DNA of 64,000 nucleotides from Flexivirga alba (GCF_042661025.1 NZ_JBHSWH010000001.1:2232001-2296000), one strand, 5' to 3'; counted from the stretch's first letter, positions 8,265 to 16,275 are shown. Translations and numbers: made by a program. The notes: generated by a model not told the origin, from the sequence alone.

Positions 8265-11200
8265 TCAGTTGTCCGCGTGCGCGGTCCACAGGCCGATGCG
8301 CACGATCACGAATTCGGCGGGTTTGACGGGTGCGACGCCGATGACAACGATCAGCCGGCCGTTGTCGATGTCGGTCTGGGTCATCGTGGTGCGGTCGCAC
8401 TTGACGAAGAACGCCTCCTCGACCTTGGTGCCCTCGAGGGCACCGCTGCGCCATACCGTCGTCAGGAAGTTGGCGATCACCCGGCGGACCCGCGCCCAGA
8501 GCGGGTCGGCGTTGGGTTCGAAGACCACCCACTGCAGGCCGCGGTCCAGCGACGCCTCGATGAAGATCAGTAGCCGCCGGACGTTGACGTACTTCCAGTC
8601 CGGGTCGGAGGTGATCACCCGGGCGCCATACACCCGGATCCCGCGGTTGTTGTCGCGGAAGTCGCGGATGACGTTCACGTTCACCGGATACGGGTTGAGG
8701 ATGTCCTGTTCGGCCTTGTTGAGGCTGCGTCGCAGCCCGGTGATGCCGCCGACCACCTCGTTGGCCGGCGCCTTGTGGACGCCACGGTCGATGTCGGTGC
8801 GGGCGTAGACGCCGAGCACGTGCCCGGCCGGCGGGATCGCGTAGTCGTGGATGTCGGCCAGGTTCGTCGGGAACGGGTCGGGGATCGACAGCCACGGGTA
8901 GTACAGCGCCGCGTACTCGGTGTCGAACTGAGCCCGCTGGCTCTGCGCGTCGCTGATCGTGTCGTCCGGTTCGGGCGTGGTGTCCAGCACCGCGAATCGG
9001 TATCGCAACAGCTCGCAGTGGTCGATGACCGCTTGCTGCAGCCGGGCGCTGACACGGCCCGGTATGGCGACCAGGCTGATCTCGTCGACGTTGCGCAGAC
9101 TCTGCAGACCGGTGCGCTGCTCCGGGTCGGCGTTGTCGGCGCCGATGTAGGTGTCGTCGCTGATGGTGCCGATCGAGTCGTCGCCGGGCGTCGTCTCCAG
9201 CCGCAGCAGCGCCGGTTGGACGCGGCCGTCCGGCAACACGTCCACCAGGGTCTCCGGACCCAGCCGCACCGACTGGCGCACCGCATCGGTGGTGGCGACA
9301 TCGGCCACCCGCAGGTAGAGCGAGGTGCCCTCGGGCCGGTGGTCGGACTTGCGCAGCGGCCCGGTGATCGACCCGATCGCCTTCTCGACGTAGTTGCTGT
9401 GCCGCGGGTCCAGCGACACGTTGCGGTAGGCCTCCAGGTCGATGACCTGGCTGTCCCGGGACGGCACGTTCGGGTCGGGCTGGCGCAACAGCCGGACGGT
9501 GATGCCGAACTCGCGCGAGCGCACGCCGGCGCCGATCACCTGCTGGGCCGCGCTCAGCCCGCTGCCGGCGAGGGTGATGGCGTTCTGCGCGGACCGGTTG
9601 ATGCTGCTGACCTTCACCGGGTCCCCGAGCACCGTGCCGGTGGCCGGGTCGGTGAGCTCCAGCACCGTGCCCGCCTCGACCCCGGAGGCGGACGCCAGCC
9701 GGATGGTCGTCGCATTCACCATCGTCGCGAGGGTGCTGGTCACCAGCCCCGGCGTCTCGTCCTGCACGCTGATCCGCAGCCGGTTGCCCCAGCTGCCGGC
9801 GTCGAGGGCCTGTATGTCGATCAGCGGGGTGCGTTCGACCAGCATCGAGCCGGCAGGGTGCGCGCGGGCGAGTGCGGTCTGCAGCGGCACCTGTACCGGC
9901 GCGGCCGGGGCGGCCGGGGCCGCGGTGACGGCGACATAGGACACCTCCGCCGCGGTGGTGAGGCGCAGCAGGTCGCCCGCGGCGAAGCCGTCGCCGTCGC
10001 TGAGCAGCAGGCTGCCGTCGCCGGCCGGTGCGGGCAACGCCAGGACACACGCCTGGCGCCCGGCGACCGCGGTGACGGCACCGAGCCGGGTGACGGCCGC
10101 GCCGGCCGGCCGGCCCTGGGTGAGCGATGGACTGACGACCACGGTGCCGGGGTCGGGCGCGACTCCGCTCAGCGCGGGCAGCGACACTACGGTCACGATC
10201 TGCGCGCCGGTGCCGGCACCGATGCGCAGGACGGAGTCTTCGCCGATCCCGATCCGGTCGTCCAGGGCCGCGACCGCGCCGCCGGCGGTGGTGACAGCGG
10301 TGGTCAGCGAGTCCCGGGGCACCACGGCAGCCGGTGCGGTGTGCGCGGCGGCGGCAGCCGGCGTGAGAGTCAGTGTGTCGGCGCCGGCGTCGATGGAGGT
10401 GATCGTGAGCGTTTCGGGGGAGCCGGCGGGGTCCAGCACCACGCGCTGGCCGGTCACGAGCCCGGCGGTCTCGCCGGCCTGCAGCGTGAGAGTGGTGTCG
10501 CCGATCGCGACATTGGCGGTCAGGGTCCGGTCGGCTGCCGGTTGCACGGCTTGGACCAGCGTTCCCGCGTCGTACCCGCCGGTGGCGGGCGCCACCTCGA
10601 ACTTGTCGAGCTCGCCGATACGGCCCACCTCGGCGGTCGCGGGCGTCCCGACGCGCACCAGGTGGGTGCGATCGGTGAACGCGCCCTGCGTGTCGTCGAC
10701 GAACACTGTCGCGCTTCCGCCGGTGGCCAGCCCGACCGCGGCGGTGGTCACCGCGCCGGCGCTGAGGTCGACGCGGGACACCGCGTCGGAGCCGGGGTGT
10801 GACAGCACGACGCCGGAGTCGATCCGGACTTGGGTGGTCGAGTCGGCAGGACTGACCACGGTGGTCGCGGTCGTCTCGCGCACCGTCCGGTATTCGGCCG
10901 TGGGCGCCGCGCCGAACTCGAGGCAGTCGCCGGCCGACAGCGCCGCGACATCGGCGTGTGCCCCCTGGACGGTGATCAGCTCCGCACCGGCAGCGACATC
11001 CGCGGGCAGGGTGAAACCGAGGGTCACCGCACGGACGTATTCCTCCACCGGCTCACCGGCAGGATGCGACCGGGCCAGCGGCAGCGCCAGCGGGACCATC
11101 GTGGTGTTCGCAGTCGGTGCGGCCGCCACCTGCCGGTACTCGGCGCCGCTGCCGTCGCCCACTCGCACCCAGTCTCCGGGCGCGAGACCGGAGCCGGGCA

Positions 11201-11606
11201 GCGCGAGCAACTCCGGCAGGTTGGCGGCGGTGCCCGTCCCCTCGCCGGCCGGGCGCACCAGCACCGACGGCACCGGTGCCGCCGTGCCCGGGTAGAACAG
11301 CGAGGTGGCCGCCCGCGACGCCGCCGCGTCGACCACCCGGACGGCATACACGCGTTTGCCGCCGTTGGTGAAGAACCCCTCGATGGCGTGCGGCAGGAAG
11401 CGATGCTCGCCGTAGTCGTCGGCGCGCAGCAGGCCACCGAACGTCCGGGTGAAGTCCCCCACACTCGTGATCAGGATCGGCACGTCGGTCGGGCCGCGTT
11501 CGGCGACGCCGACCACGCCGCACGTGCTGGTGCTGACGCCCTCGATGGGCTTCGAGCCGGTGTCGATCTCCTCGACATACACCCCGGGGGCGAGATATTC
11601 GGGCAT
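8265..11606 (-). CDS. Giant tail sheath protein (1113 residues) with a long repetitive insertion
   Basis: Starts MPEYLAPGVYVEEIDTGSKP, with the sheath N-terminal motifs VVGVAERGPTDVPI and EGFFTNGGKRVYAVRVV, and ends with the sheath C-terminal domain (GARVITSDPDWKYVNVRRL, RGLQWVVFEPNADPLW, FFVKCDRTTMTQTDIDNGRLIVVIGVAPVKPAEFVIVRI). Typical sheaths are 350-700 residues. The excess is an Ala/Thr/Val/Gly-rich stretch between about residues 115 and 595 made of diverged modules with a recurring pattern: GD-L-R-G, A-EYR-V, and a closing SHPAG-like motif (LARSHPAGEPV, LTQGRPAGAAV, LARAHPAGSML). This would decorate the outside of the sheath. ATG start at 11606; upstream gene ends 34 bp before. Confidence 0.93.
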   Translation of the reverse strand: MPEYLAPGVYVEEIDTGSKPIEGVSTSTCGVVGVAERGPTDVPILITSVGDFTRTFGGLLRADDYGEHRFLPHAIEGFFTNGGKRVYAVRVVDAAASRAATSLFYPGTAAPVPSVLVRPAGEGTGTAANLPELLALPGSGLAPGDWVRVGDGSGAEYRQVAAAPTANTTMVPLALPLARSHPAGEPVEEYVRAVTLGFTLPADVAAGAELITVQGAHADVAALSAGDCLEFGAAPTAEYRTVRETTATTVVSPADSTTQVRIDSGVVLSHPGSDAVSRVDLSAGAVTTAAVGLATGGSATVFVDDTQGAFTDRTHLVRVGTPATAEVGRIGELDKFEVAPATGGYDAGTLVQAVQPAADRTLTANVAIGDTTLTLQAGETAGLVTGQRVVLDPAGSPETLTITSIDAGADTLTLTPAAAAAHTAPAAVVPRDSLTTAVTTAGGAVAALDDRIGIGEDSVLRIGAGTGAQIVTVVSLPALSGVAPDPGTVVVSPSLTQGRPAGAAVTRLGAVTAVAGRQACVLALPAPAGDGSLLLSDGDGFAAGDLLRLTTAAEVSYVAVTAAPAAPAAPVQVPLQTALARAHPAGSMLVERTPLIDIQALDAGSWGNRLRISVQDETPGLVTSTLATMVNATTIRLASASGVEAGTVLELTDPATGTVLGDPVKVSSINRSAQNAITLAGSGLSAAQQVIGAGVRSREFGITVRLLRQPDPNVPSRDSQVIDLEAYRNVSLDPRHSNYVEKAIGSITGPLRKSDHRPEGTSLYLRVADVATTDAVRQSVRLGPETLVDVLPDGRVQPALLRLETTPGDDSIGTISDDTYIGADNADPEQRTGLQSLRNVDEISLVAIPGRVSARLQQAVIDHCELLRYRFAVLDTTPEPDDTISDAQSQRAQFDTEYAALYYPWLSIPDPFPTNLADIHDYAIPPAGHVLGVYARTDIDRGVHKAPANEVVGGITGLRRSLNKAEQDILNPYPVNVNVIRDFRDNNRGIRVYGARVITSDPDWKYVNVRRLLIFIEASLDRGLQWVVFEPNADPLWARVRRVIANFLTTVWRSGALEGTKVEEAFFVKCDRTTMTQTDIDNGRLIVVIGVAPVKPAEFVIVRIGLWTAHADN

Positions 11607-11640
11607 CGGATCCTCCGTCGTTGCTGGAGTGGAGCGGGCG

Positions 11641-12812
11641 TCAGCGCAGCGTGAGTCCCACGGTGTTGACCGGGGTCAGGTAGTCCGGGGTCACCCGGAC
11701 GGTTGCGGTCAATCCGCCATTGACGGCGGTGATCTCCAGAGCGGCCACCCGGCTGATCGGTGGCAACCGGGCGGTCCCGTCCACGGCGGAGGTCGACCGG
11801 TAAAGGTGACTGTCCAGGTATTCGTCCGCGATGCCGGCGCCGGCGGCGCGGACCAGCTCGACACTGGCGAACGGGACGGTGGTGCCGACGAACACGGTCG
11901 GGTCGCCGATCGCCACCGGATCCGTCGTGGTGGTGTCCGCGGGTGACGGTGCCGGGGCGGTGACCCGACGGACGCCGACCCCGGCGGCGTGCGCGACGCG
12001 CACCGGCCCGCTGAGCGTCAGGTTCACCGGTGAGTCCTGGTCGCCCGCGGCCGACAGCGACTGCACCGTCAGGTATCCGCGACGGTCGGGGTCGGCCAGG
12101 TCGATGCCCACGAGGTCCCCGGAGCCAGGGCCCCGGCGCGGCTCACCGACACGGTGCGGTCACCCGGTGCCGCGGGCTCCGCGAGCACCCGCGTCGGCTC
12201 GGCGACCGGGACCAGGCTGACGCTGTCGATGCCGGTGCCCACCGGCCACGGCTGCGACGCACCGAGCGGAACCGCGAGCAGACCGGGCGGCGTCGCCGGT
12301 TGGGTGAGCGCGGCGAACGTGCGCCATACGCCGGTGACTCGCACGTCCGCACCGCCGACAGCCACGGTGCTGCCCTGCGCCGTGAGCTTGAAGGTGTGCA
12401 CCTCGACGCGGATCGGCGCCCGGCGCAGGTCGATCCGGCCGAGTCGGACGCCGTCGAAGGTGGCCGGGAACCCCGGTTGGGCAGGCACGGTGACGGTGCC
12501 GGTCCACGGCAAGTAGCCGGGCGTCTCGACGCGCAGCTCCGCAGAGCGGGCGGTGCCGGCAAGGTCGGGAAAGGCGCGCACCGGCACGCCAACCAGCCCG
12601 CCGACCCCGTTCTCGCTCGTGCCCCCAGTCAGGCCGGCGGTCCGCGTGGTGATCGCAAGCCGGCCTTGCACCGTGCGGCCGGTGAGTTCGTCGAACGCCT
12701 GCAGCAGCACCACCGCCTGCCACACCTGTCCGGCCGGCCGTGGGCCGAGCAGGTCGACGTGGTGCACCCGCGAACCGTCGAGGATCGTGGTCAGTCCGGC
12801 GCTCGTCGTCAT
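11641..12812 (-). CDS. Unrecognised eCIS-operon protein with beta-sandwich-like repeats, interrupted by a one-base frameshift
   Basis: Two overlapping frames read as one protein of about 390 residues. The first ends near SRAGALAPG then goes out of frame; the second continues DLVGIDLADPDRRGYLTVQSL. Adding one C to the C4 run at 12117-12120 joins them seamlessly. The N-terminal half has stretches such as GVPVRAFPDLAGTARSAELRV and ETPGYLPWTGTVTVP that resemble carboxypeptidase-regulatory or Ig-like beta-sandwich domains; the second half is similar in style. Proteins of this kind between the DUF4255 gene and the sheath are common in actinobacterial eCIS loci, but I do not know its role. ATG at 12812, 6 bp after the DUF4255 stop. 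Confidence 0.7.
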
Positions 12813-12818
12813 GTCCGC

Positions 12819-13421
12819 TCACCCGACCTCAACACCGGAGTTGAGCACCGGGACGCGGACCGGCGGGCCGGACACGAGAGTGACGTCCACCGAGAGTTCG
12901 ACGACGGTGACCTCGACCGAGACCGAGGTGCGGTATGACGTGTCCAGCGCGTCCCAGACACGGGCCAGTTCATCGATGGTCAGCGGTTCGAATCGCGTCG
13001 TGACGGTGGTGTCGGTGCCGGCGAAATCGTCGGTGAGATCCGCGCCGGCGAGGGTGGGATGGTCGTTGAACACCTGCAGCGCCTTGCCGAGGATCACCTG
13101 CTCGGTCTCGGGAGAGTCGTCCTGTCCGGTGCCCGCGATCGGGGACAGCAGGTAGTGCAGCCGCAAGGGGAGCGGCGGCGGCTGGATCAGCTCGGTGGTG
13201 ATGCGTCGTGGTGGCCGGTTGAGGGTGAGGTCGTCGCGCACCACGCGATACAGCCACACCGACAGCCCCGTGCGCGCCCCGCTCATCTCGGCCGGTGAGT
13301 TCAGGTAGACATGCATCGTCCCGGGCGCGTGGAACTGCGTCGCCAGGTCGGGGTCCAGCTCGAACTGCGACTGCAGGTAGTCGGCCAGCGATCGGCTGGT
13401 CGCGCGGATCGAGGTAATCAC
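12819..13421 (-). CDS. DUF4255 protein, eCIS tube-terminator (Afp16-like)
   Basis: 200 residues beginning VITSIRATSRSLADYLQ, with the family's middle segment MHVYLNSPAEMSGARTGLSVWLYRVVRDD and PLPLRLHYLLSPIAGTGQDDSPETEQVILGKALQVFNDHPTL, all characteristic of DUF4255. In Afp/PVC this protein (Afp16) caps the tube and sets its length. It is the first gene of the injection-system operon, with a 247-bp regulatory gap separating it from the SARP gene. The C-terminus (VVELSVDVTLVSGPPVRVPVLNSGVEVG) is intact. Start GTG at 13421. Confidence 0.9.
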   Translation of the reverse strand: MITSIRATSRSLADYLQSQFELDPDLATQFHAPGTMHVYLNSPAEMSGARTGLSVWLYRVVRDDLTLNRPPRRITTELIQPPPLPLRLHYLLSPIAGTGQDDSPETEQVILGKALQVFNDHPTLAGADLTDDFAGTDTTVTTRFEPLTIDELARVWDALDTSYRTSVSVEVTVVELSVDVTLVSGPPVRVPVLNSGVEVG

Positions 13422-13451
13422 CGGGTTCTCGTCTCCCTCGTGCGTCTCTGC

Positions 13452-13464
13452 GAGAACTGTTCTC
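13452..13464. promoter_or_regulatory. 13-bp perfect palindrome in front of the eCIS operon
   Basis: GAGAACTGTTCTC, two perfect 6-bp arms around one base, 30 bp upstream of the DUF4255 start codon. It could be an operator for a dimeric regulator or could overlap the promoter. No matching protein is identified. Confidence 0.4.
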
Positions 13465-13494
13465 CGGTGGGCGTCGCCGGGCCGTCAGCGTGAT

Positions 13495-13588
13495 GTCCGC
13501 ACCCGCGTCGGTGCGAAGTGTGGCGCAGATGCGTCGGTGGGTACGCCGCGCCGGGTCACTGTCGTCTCGCGCGAGTCCGCACCCGCGT
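13495..13588. repeat. Direct repeat of 14 bp upstream of the eCIS operon
   Basis: GTCCGCACCCGCGT occurs at 13495-13508 and again at 13575-13588, 80 bp apart, in the same orientation. Both copies lie between the SARP-gene end and the first eCIS gene. Function unknown; the spacing is not a multiple of 11. Confidence 0.5.
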
Positions 13589-13618
13589 GTGTCGCTGCGT
13601 CGTTCGGGCGTGGTCGGG

Positions 13619-13647
13619 GCGTCACCCAAGCGTCAGGCGCGCGTCAC
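13619..13647 (-). promoter_or_regulatory. Candidate SARP operator: three heptamers at 11-bp period
   Basis: Heptamers GCGTCAC (13619-13625), GCGTCAG (13630-13636) and GCGTCAC (13641-13647), each separated by exactly 4 bp. On the minus strand, toward the eCIS operon, they read GTGACGC/CTGACGC/GTGACGC. Heptameric direct repeats with 4-bp spacers are how SARP regulators are known to bind. A SARP gene ends 22 bp away and the operon starts about 200 bp downstream. A -10 box at the usual distance is not obvious, which lowers confidence. Confidence 0.5.
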
Positions 13648-13668
13648 CGATGCGAAGGAGAAGAGGGC

Positions 13669-14433
13669 TCAGCCGCGGGTGGCCGACACCAGTTCGGAGA
13701 GTTGCGGGGACGGACTCAGCTGCAGGTTTTCCCACAGCAGCCGGCGGAAGATCTCATACTGGCGGCGCGCCTCGTAGACGTTTCCCTCGGCGAGATGTGC
13801 CGTGATCAGCAGCTGCTGGGCGCTCTCGCGCAGCGGCTCCGCGGCCACTGCCGCCTGGCCGGCGCACACCGCCTCGGCGCCGCGTCCACCGCTGCCGAGC
13901 CGGGTGCACAGCGCCTCCAACGCGTGGACCCGCAACTGCCGGAGCCGCTCGCGCTCGTCCTGCAACCACTCGTCGTCCCAGTCGGGCAACAGGTCGGCGG
14001 CCAACTCGTCGACGTCGGCGCACTCGACCTCGGCATCCGGTGCCCGGGCGATCAGGCGCTTGGCATTGCCGACCACCCGGATCAGGTCGACGTGTACTTC
14101 GGGGGCCAGCCAGAGCAACTCGTCGCAGACGGTCAGCAACCGGTCGCGTTGGGGTCCGATCTTCCACAGCGTGCTGCGCAGGTTGGCCATCGCCCGCGAC
14201 TGCGTGGTGTCGATCCAGAGGGTGTAGGCCACGTTGGTGCGGACCTGCGGCCGTCCGCGCACCGCGAGCAGGGCGAGCACGCGGCGGGCGTTGAGTGGTA
14301 GGGGCACCAACTGGCCACTGATGCGCAGGTCGAAGGCGCCGAGCAGCCGCAGGTCGAACGACTCGACCTGTTCCTCGACCCGATCCTGGTTCGGCGTCCG
14401 GACTCGGCGGATCTGTGCGGTCAATGCCACCAC
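13669..14433 (-). CDS. SARP-type transcriptional regulator (winged helix + BTAD)
   Basis: 254 residues. Residues about 25-115 (FDLRLLGAFDLRISGQLVPLP, then ARRVLALLAVRG, RTNVAYTLW, RAMANLRSTLWKI) form an OmpR/PhoB-like winged helix of SARP type; residues 125-250 (DLAADLLPDWDDEWLQDERERLRQL...EPLRESAQQLLITAHLAEGNVYEARRQYEIFRRLLWENLQLSPSPQL) form the bacterial transcriptional activator (BTAD) TPR domain. There is no ATPase or sensor domain, so it is a small SARP. It is immediately upstream of, and in the same direction as, the eCIS operon, so it is the likely activator. The GTG at 14433 is the longest start; the conserved domain begins about 25 residues later and a shorter start is possible. Confidence 0.88.
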   Translation of the reverse strand: MVALTAQIRRVRTPNQDRVEEQVESFDLRLLGAFDLRISGQLVPLPLNARRVLALLAVRGRPQVRTNVAYTLWIDTTQSRAMANLRSTLWKIGPQRDRLLTVCDELLWLAPEVHVDLIRVVGNAKRLIARAPDAEVECADVDELAADLLPDWDDEWLQDERERLRQLRVHALEALCTRLGSGGRGAEAVCAGQAAVAAEPLRESAQQLLITAHLAEGNVYEARRQYEIFRRLLWENLQLSPSPQLSELVSATRG

Positions 14434-14601
14434 CTGCCTTCACAGGCCCTCACCGAAAGATGCTGATGGCATCAGGAGGCGAGGACTGGGCCTTTGATAC
14501 CGGGCGGCAAAGACGATGTGCGCCTGCTCCGCCAGAAGTGCGGACCAGACGAGTTGCCACTATATCGTGGTTGCGCGTGTTCGAGACAGCTCAAACGGCC
14601 C

Positions 14602-14661
14602 CTGTTACTTCTGCTGCGGGCACAACGAAATGGTCCGCAGCAAGCTGCGGGGTGCCCCCGT
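14602..14661. repeat. Diverged copy of the tRNA-terminator segment (copy 1)
   Basis: Shares CCTGTTACTTCT, then ACGAAATGGTCCGCAGCAAG with only one change, and a closing GTGCCCCCG with copy 2 at 14764-14833, but lacks the second half of the hairpin found there. It looks like a partly deleted duplicate. Confidence 0.6.
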
Positions 14662-14763
14662 CGGCGCCTCCCTAACGGGGTCCCCGCGAAGTATCGGAGC
14701 GAGGGACGAGCGGAGAACTTCGTGGCGTGTTCATCCGACCTCGTTTCTCGGTCGTCCGATGCG

Positions 14764-14833
14764 CCTGTTACTTCTACCGGGCGCACAAAGAAATGGTCCG
14801 CAGCAAGCTGCGGACCATTTCTTTGTGCCCCCG
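14764..14833. repeat. Copy 2 of the duplicated segment, containing the full hairpin
   Basis: Second copy of the segment at 14602-14661. Starts with CCTGTTACTTCT (14764-14775) and ends at GTGCCCCCG, which is also part of the 16-bp duplication made by the IS. Confidence 0.6.
14783..14828 (-). terminator. Perfect 22-bp hairpin, probable original terminator of tRNA-Arg
   Basis: Left arm 14783-14804, two-base centre, right arm 14807-14828; the arms are perfectly complementary, GC-rich at the tip (GGTCCGCAGC) and A/T-rich at the base, so they end in a U-rich tract on either strand. Removing the IS and one copy of its 16-bp duplication puts this hairpin directly after the tRNA-Arg 3' end on the minus strand. 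Confidence 0.7.
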
Positions 14834-14844
14834 GCAGTGTGTTG

Positions 14845-14912
14845 GTTCAGGACATCGGAATGGGGTGTCTCACGTCATCGGCATAGCGTGTCGCAGGTGA
14901 TCGGAATGGCGG
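14845..14912 (+). repeat. Three tandem 22-24 bp units at the left IS end
   Basis: Diverged copies of a unit: one with ACATCGGAATGGGGTGTC, a second with TCATCGGCATAGCGTGTC, a third with TGATCGGAATGGCGGGTC. They include the inner part of the left inverted repeat and lie just before the transposase start, so they may be multiple transposase-binding sites or overlap the transposase promoter. Confidence 0.55.
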
Positions 14913-14931
14913 GTCGGCGGCAGGGTCGATC

Positions 14932-16146
14932 ATGTCGAACTCTGCGAAGCGTCGTCTGGTGATCACTGCTGTGCTGGCCGGTCAGTCCCAGTCCCAGGTT
15001 GCCCGCACCTACGGGGTGTCTCAGGGGTGGATCAGCCGGCTGATGGCCCGCTACCGTGACGACGGCGAGGCCGCCTACCAGCCGCGCTCGCGTGCCCCGA
15101 AGACCAGCCCCGGCGCGACGCCACCGGCGACGGTCGAGCTGGTGTTGCGGTTACGCAAGCAACTGGCCGACGCCGGCCTGGATGCCGGCGCGGACACCAT
15201 CGGCTGGCACCTGACCCACCGCCACGACACGACCGTGTCGCGGGCAACGATCCACCGGATCCTGGTCCGTGCCGGCACGGTGACCCCCGAACCGAAGAAG
15301 AAGCCGAAGTCCTCCTACATCCGGTTCGAAGCCGCCCAACCCAACCAGTGCTGGCAAGCCGACTTCACCCACTACCGGCTCACCCACCCCGATGGCACCA
15401 CCAGCGCAGACGCTGAGATCCTGACCTGGCTGGACGACTGCTCCCGCTACGCCCTGTCAGTCACCGCACACCACCGCATCACCGGCCCGATCGTGCTCGC
15501 CGAGTTCCGCAAAGCCGTTGGCAGCTATGGCGTTCCGGCCTCGACGTTGACCGACAACGGGATGGTGTTCACCACCCGGTTCTCCGGCGGGAAAGGTGGC
15601 CGCAACCACCTCGAACACGAGCTGCGGAAGCTCAACGTCACCCAGAAGAACGGTCAGCCCAACCACCCACAAACCCAAGGCAAGGTCGAACGCTTCCAAC
15701 AGACCTTGAAGAAGTGGCTACGCGCCCAACCAGACCAGCCACAGACCCTCGCCGAGCTACAAGCACTCGTGGACAGCTTCATCACCATCTACAACCACCA
15801 GCGGCCGCACCGCTCCCTGCCGCACCGCGCGACCCCCGCAACGATCTACACCACGCTGCCCAAAGCCGTCCCGCCCACCGACCGCAGCACCGACACCCAC
15901 AACCGCGTCCGCCACGACAAGATCGACAAAGCCGGCAGCGTCACCCTGCGCGTCGCCGGCCGACTCCGCCACATCGGCATCGGACGAACCTACGCCCGAA
16001 CCGACGTCACCCTGCTCGTCCAGGACCTGCACGTCACCATCATCCACGCCGCCACCGGCGAAGTCCTGCGAGACCTGACCATCGACCCGACCCGCAACTA
16101 CCAACCCACCGGCCGACCACCCGGACCCACACCCAAAAACAAATAG
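14932..16146 (+). CDS. IS481-family transposase (DDE)
   Basis: 404 residues, full length. N-terminal helix-turn-helix (RRLVITAVLAGQSQSQVARTYGVSQGWISRLMARYRDDG), then an rve/DDE catalytic domain: first Asp in QCWQADFTHYRL, second Asp in LTDNGMVFTTRFSGG and the Glu in HPQTQGKVERFQQTLKKWL, with YNHQRPHRSLPHRATPA after it, the usual IS481 pattern. The C-terminal 60 residues are a small beta-rich domain. Codon use is like the host's. ATG at 14932. Confidence 0.93.
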   Translation: MSNSAKRRLVITAVLAGQSQSQVARTYGVSQGWISRLMARYRDDGEAAYQPRSRAPKTSPGATPPATVELVLRLRKQLADAGLDAGADTIGWHLTHRHDTTVSRATIHRILVRAGTVTPEPKKKPKSSYIRFEAAQPNQCWQADFTHYRLTHPDGTTSADAEILTWLDDCSRYALSVTAHHRITGPIVLAEFRKAVGSYGVPASTLTDNGMVFTTRFSGGKGGRNHLEHELRKLNVTQKNGQPNHPQTQGKVERFQQTLKKWLRAQPDQPQTLAELQALVDSFITIYNHQRPHRSLPHRATPATIYTTLPKAVPPTDRSTDTHNRVRHDKIDKAGSVTLRVAGRLRHIGIGRTYARTDVTLLVQDLHVTIIHAATGEVLRDLTIDPTRNYQPTGRPPGPTPKNK

Positions 16147-16203
16147 CCCGAACCTGCACAATGCAGGTCCGGGCCATTCCGATGTCCTGAGACATCACAT
16201 TTG

Positions 16204-16275
16204 TGCCCCCGGCAGGATTCGAACCTGCGCTCCCGCCTCCGGAGGGCGGTGCTCTATCCCCTGAGCTACGGGGGC
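16204..16275 (-). tRNA. tRNA-Arg (anticodon CCG)
   Basis: Reading the minus strand, the acceptor stem GCCCCCG pairs with CGGGGGC, discriminator A at 16204. D arm GCTCAGGGGATAGAGC, anticodon stem CCGCC/GGCGG with loop CTCCGGA (anticodon CCG, codon CGG), variable region of 4, T arm with the GGTTCGAATCC core. CCA is not encoded. Only 4 bases (CAAA) of the original trailer separate its 3' end from the IS. Confidence 0.96.

Larger units (their letters stand above)
14434..14837. other. Non-coding stretch with degenerate duplications before the IS
   Basis: About 400 bp between the SARP start and the IS element with no convincing gene; ORFs here lack family signals. It contains two related segments (listed separately), and the end of a 16-bp direct repeat. 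The promoter for the SARP gene should lie in its left part but I see no clear -35/-10 pair. Confidence 0.6.
14838..16199 (+). mobile_element. Complete IS481-family insertion sequence, 1362 bp
   Basis: Ends are inverted repeats of 26 bp: the left begins TGTGTTGGTTCAGGACATCG and the right, read inward, begins TGTGATGTCTCAGGACATCG; 23 of 26 positions match. The element is flanked by the same 16-bp sequence TTTGTGCCCCCGGCAG at 14822-14837 and 16200-16215, a target-site duplication. One full-length transposase gene is inside. The perfect duplication suggests a recent insertion. Confidence 0.92.

Noticed and set aside
50..14000. Many long open frames on the plus strand opposite the eCIS genes
   Set aside because: They have Arg/Gln/Gly/His-rich composition, no family signals and mirror the real genes in a GC-rich genome.
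1..14433. Prophage
   Set aside because: No head, packaging, integration or lysis genes in 14 kb, and DUF4255, DUF5908-like and SARP genes point to eCIS.
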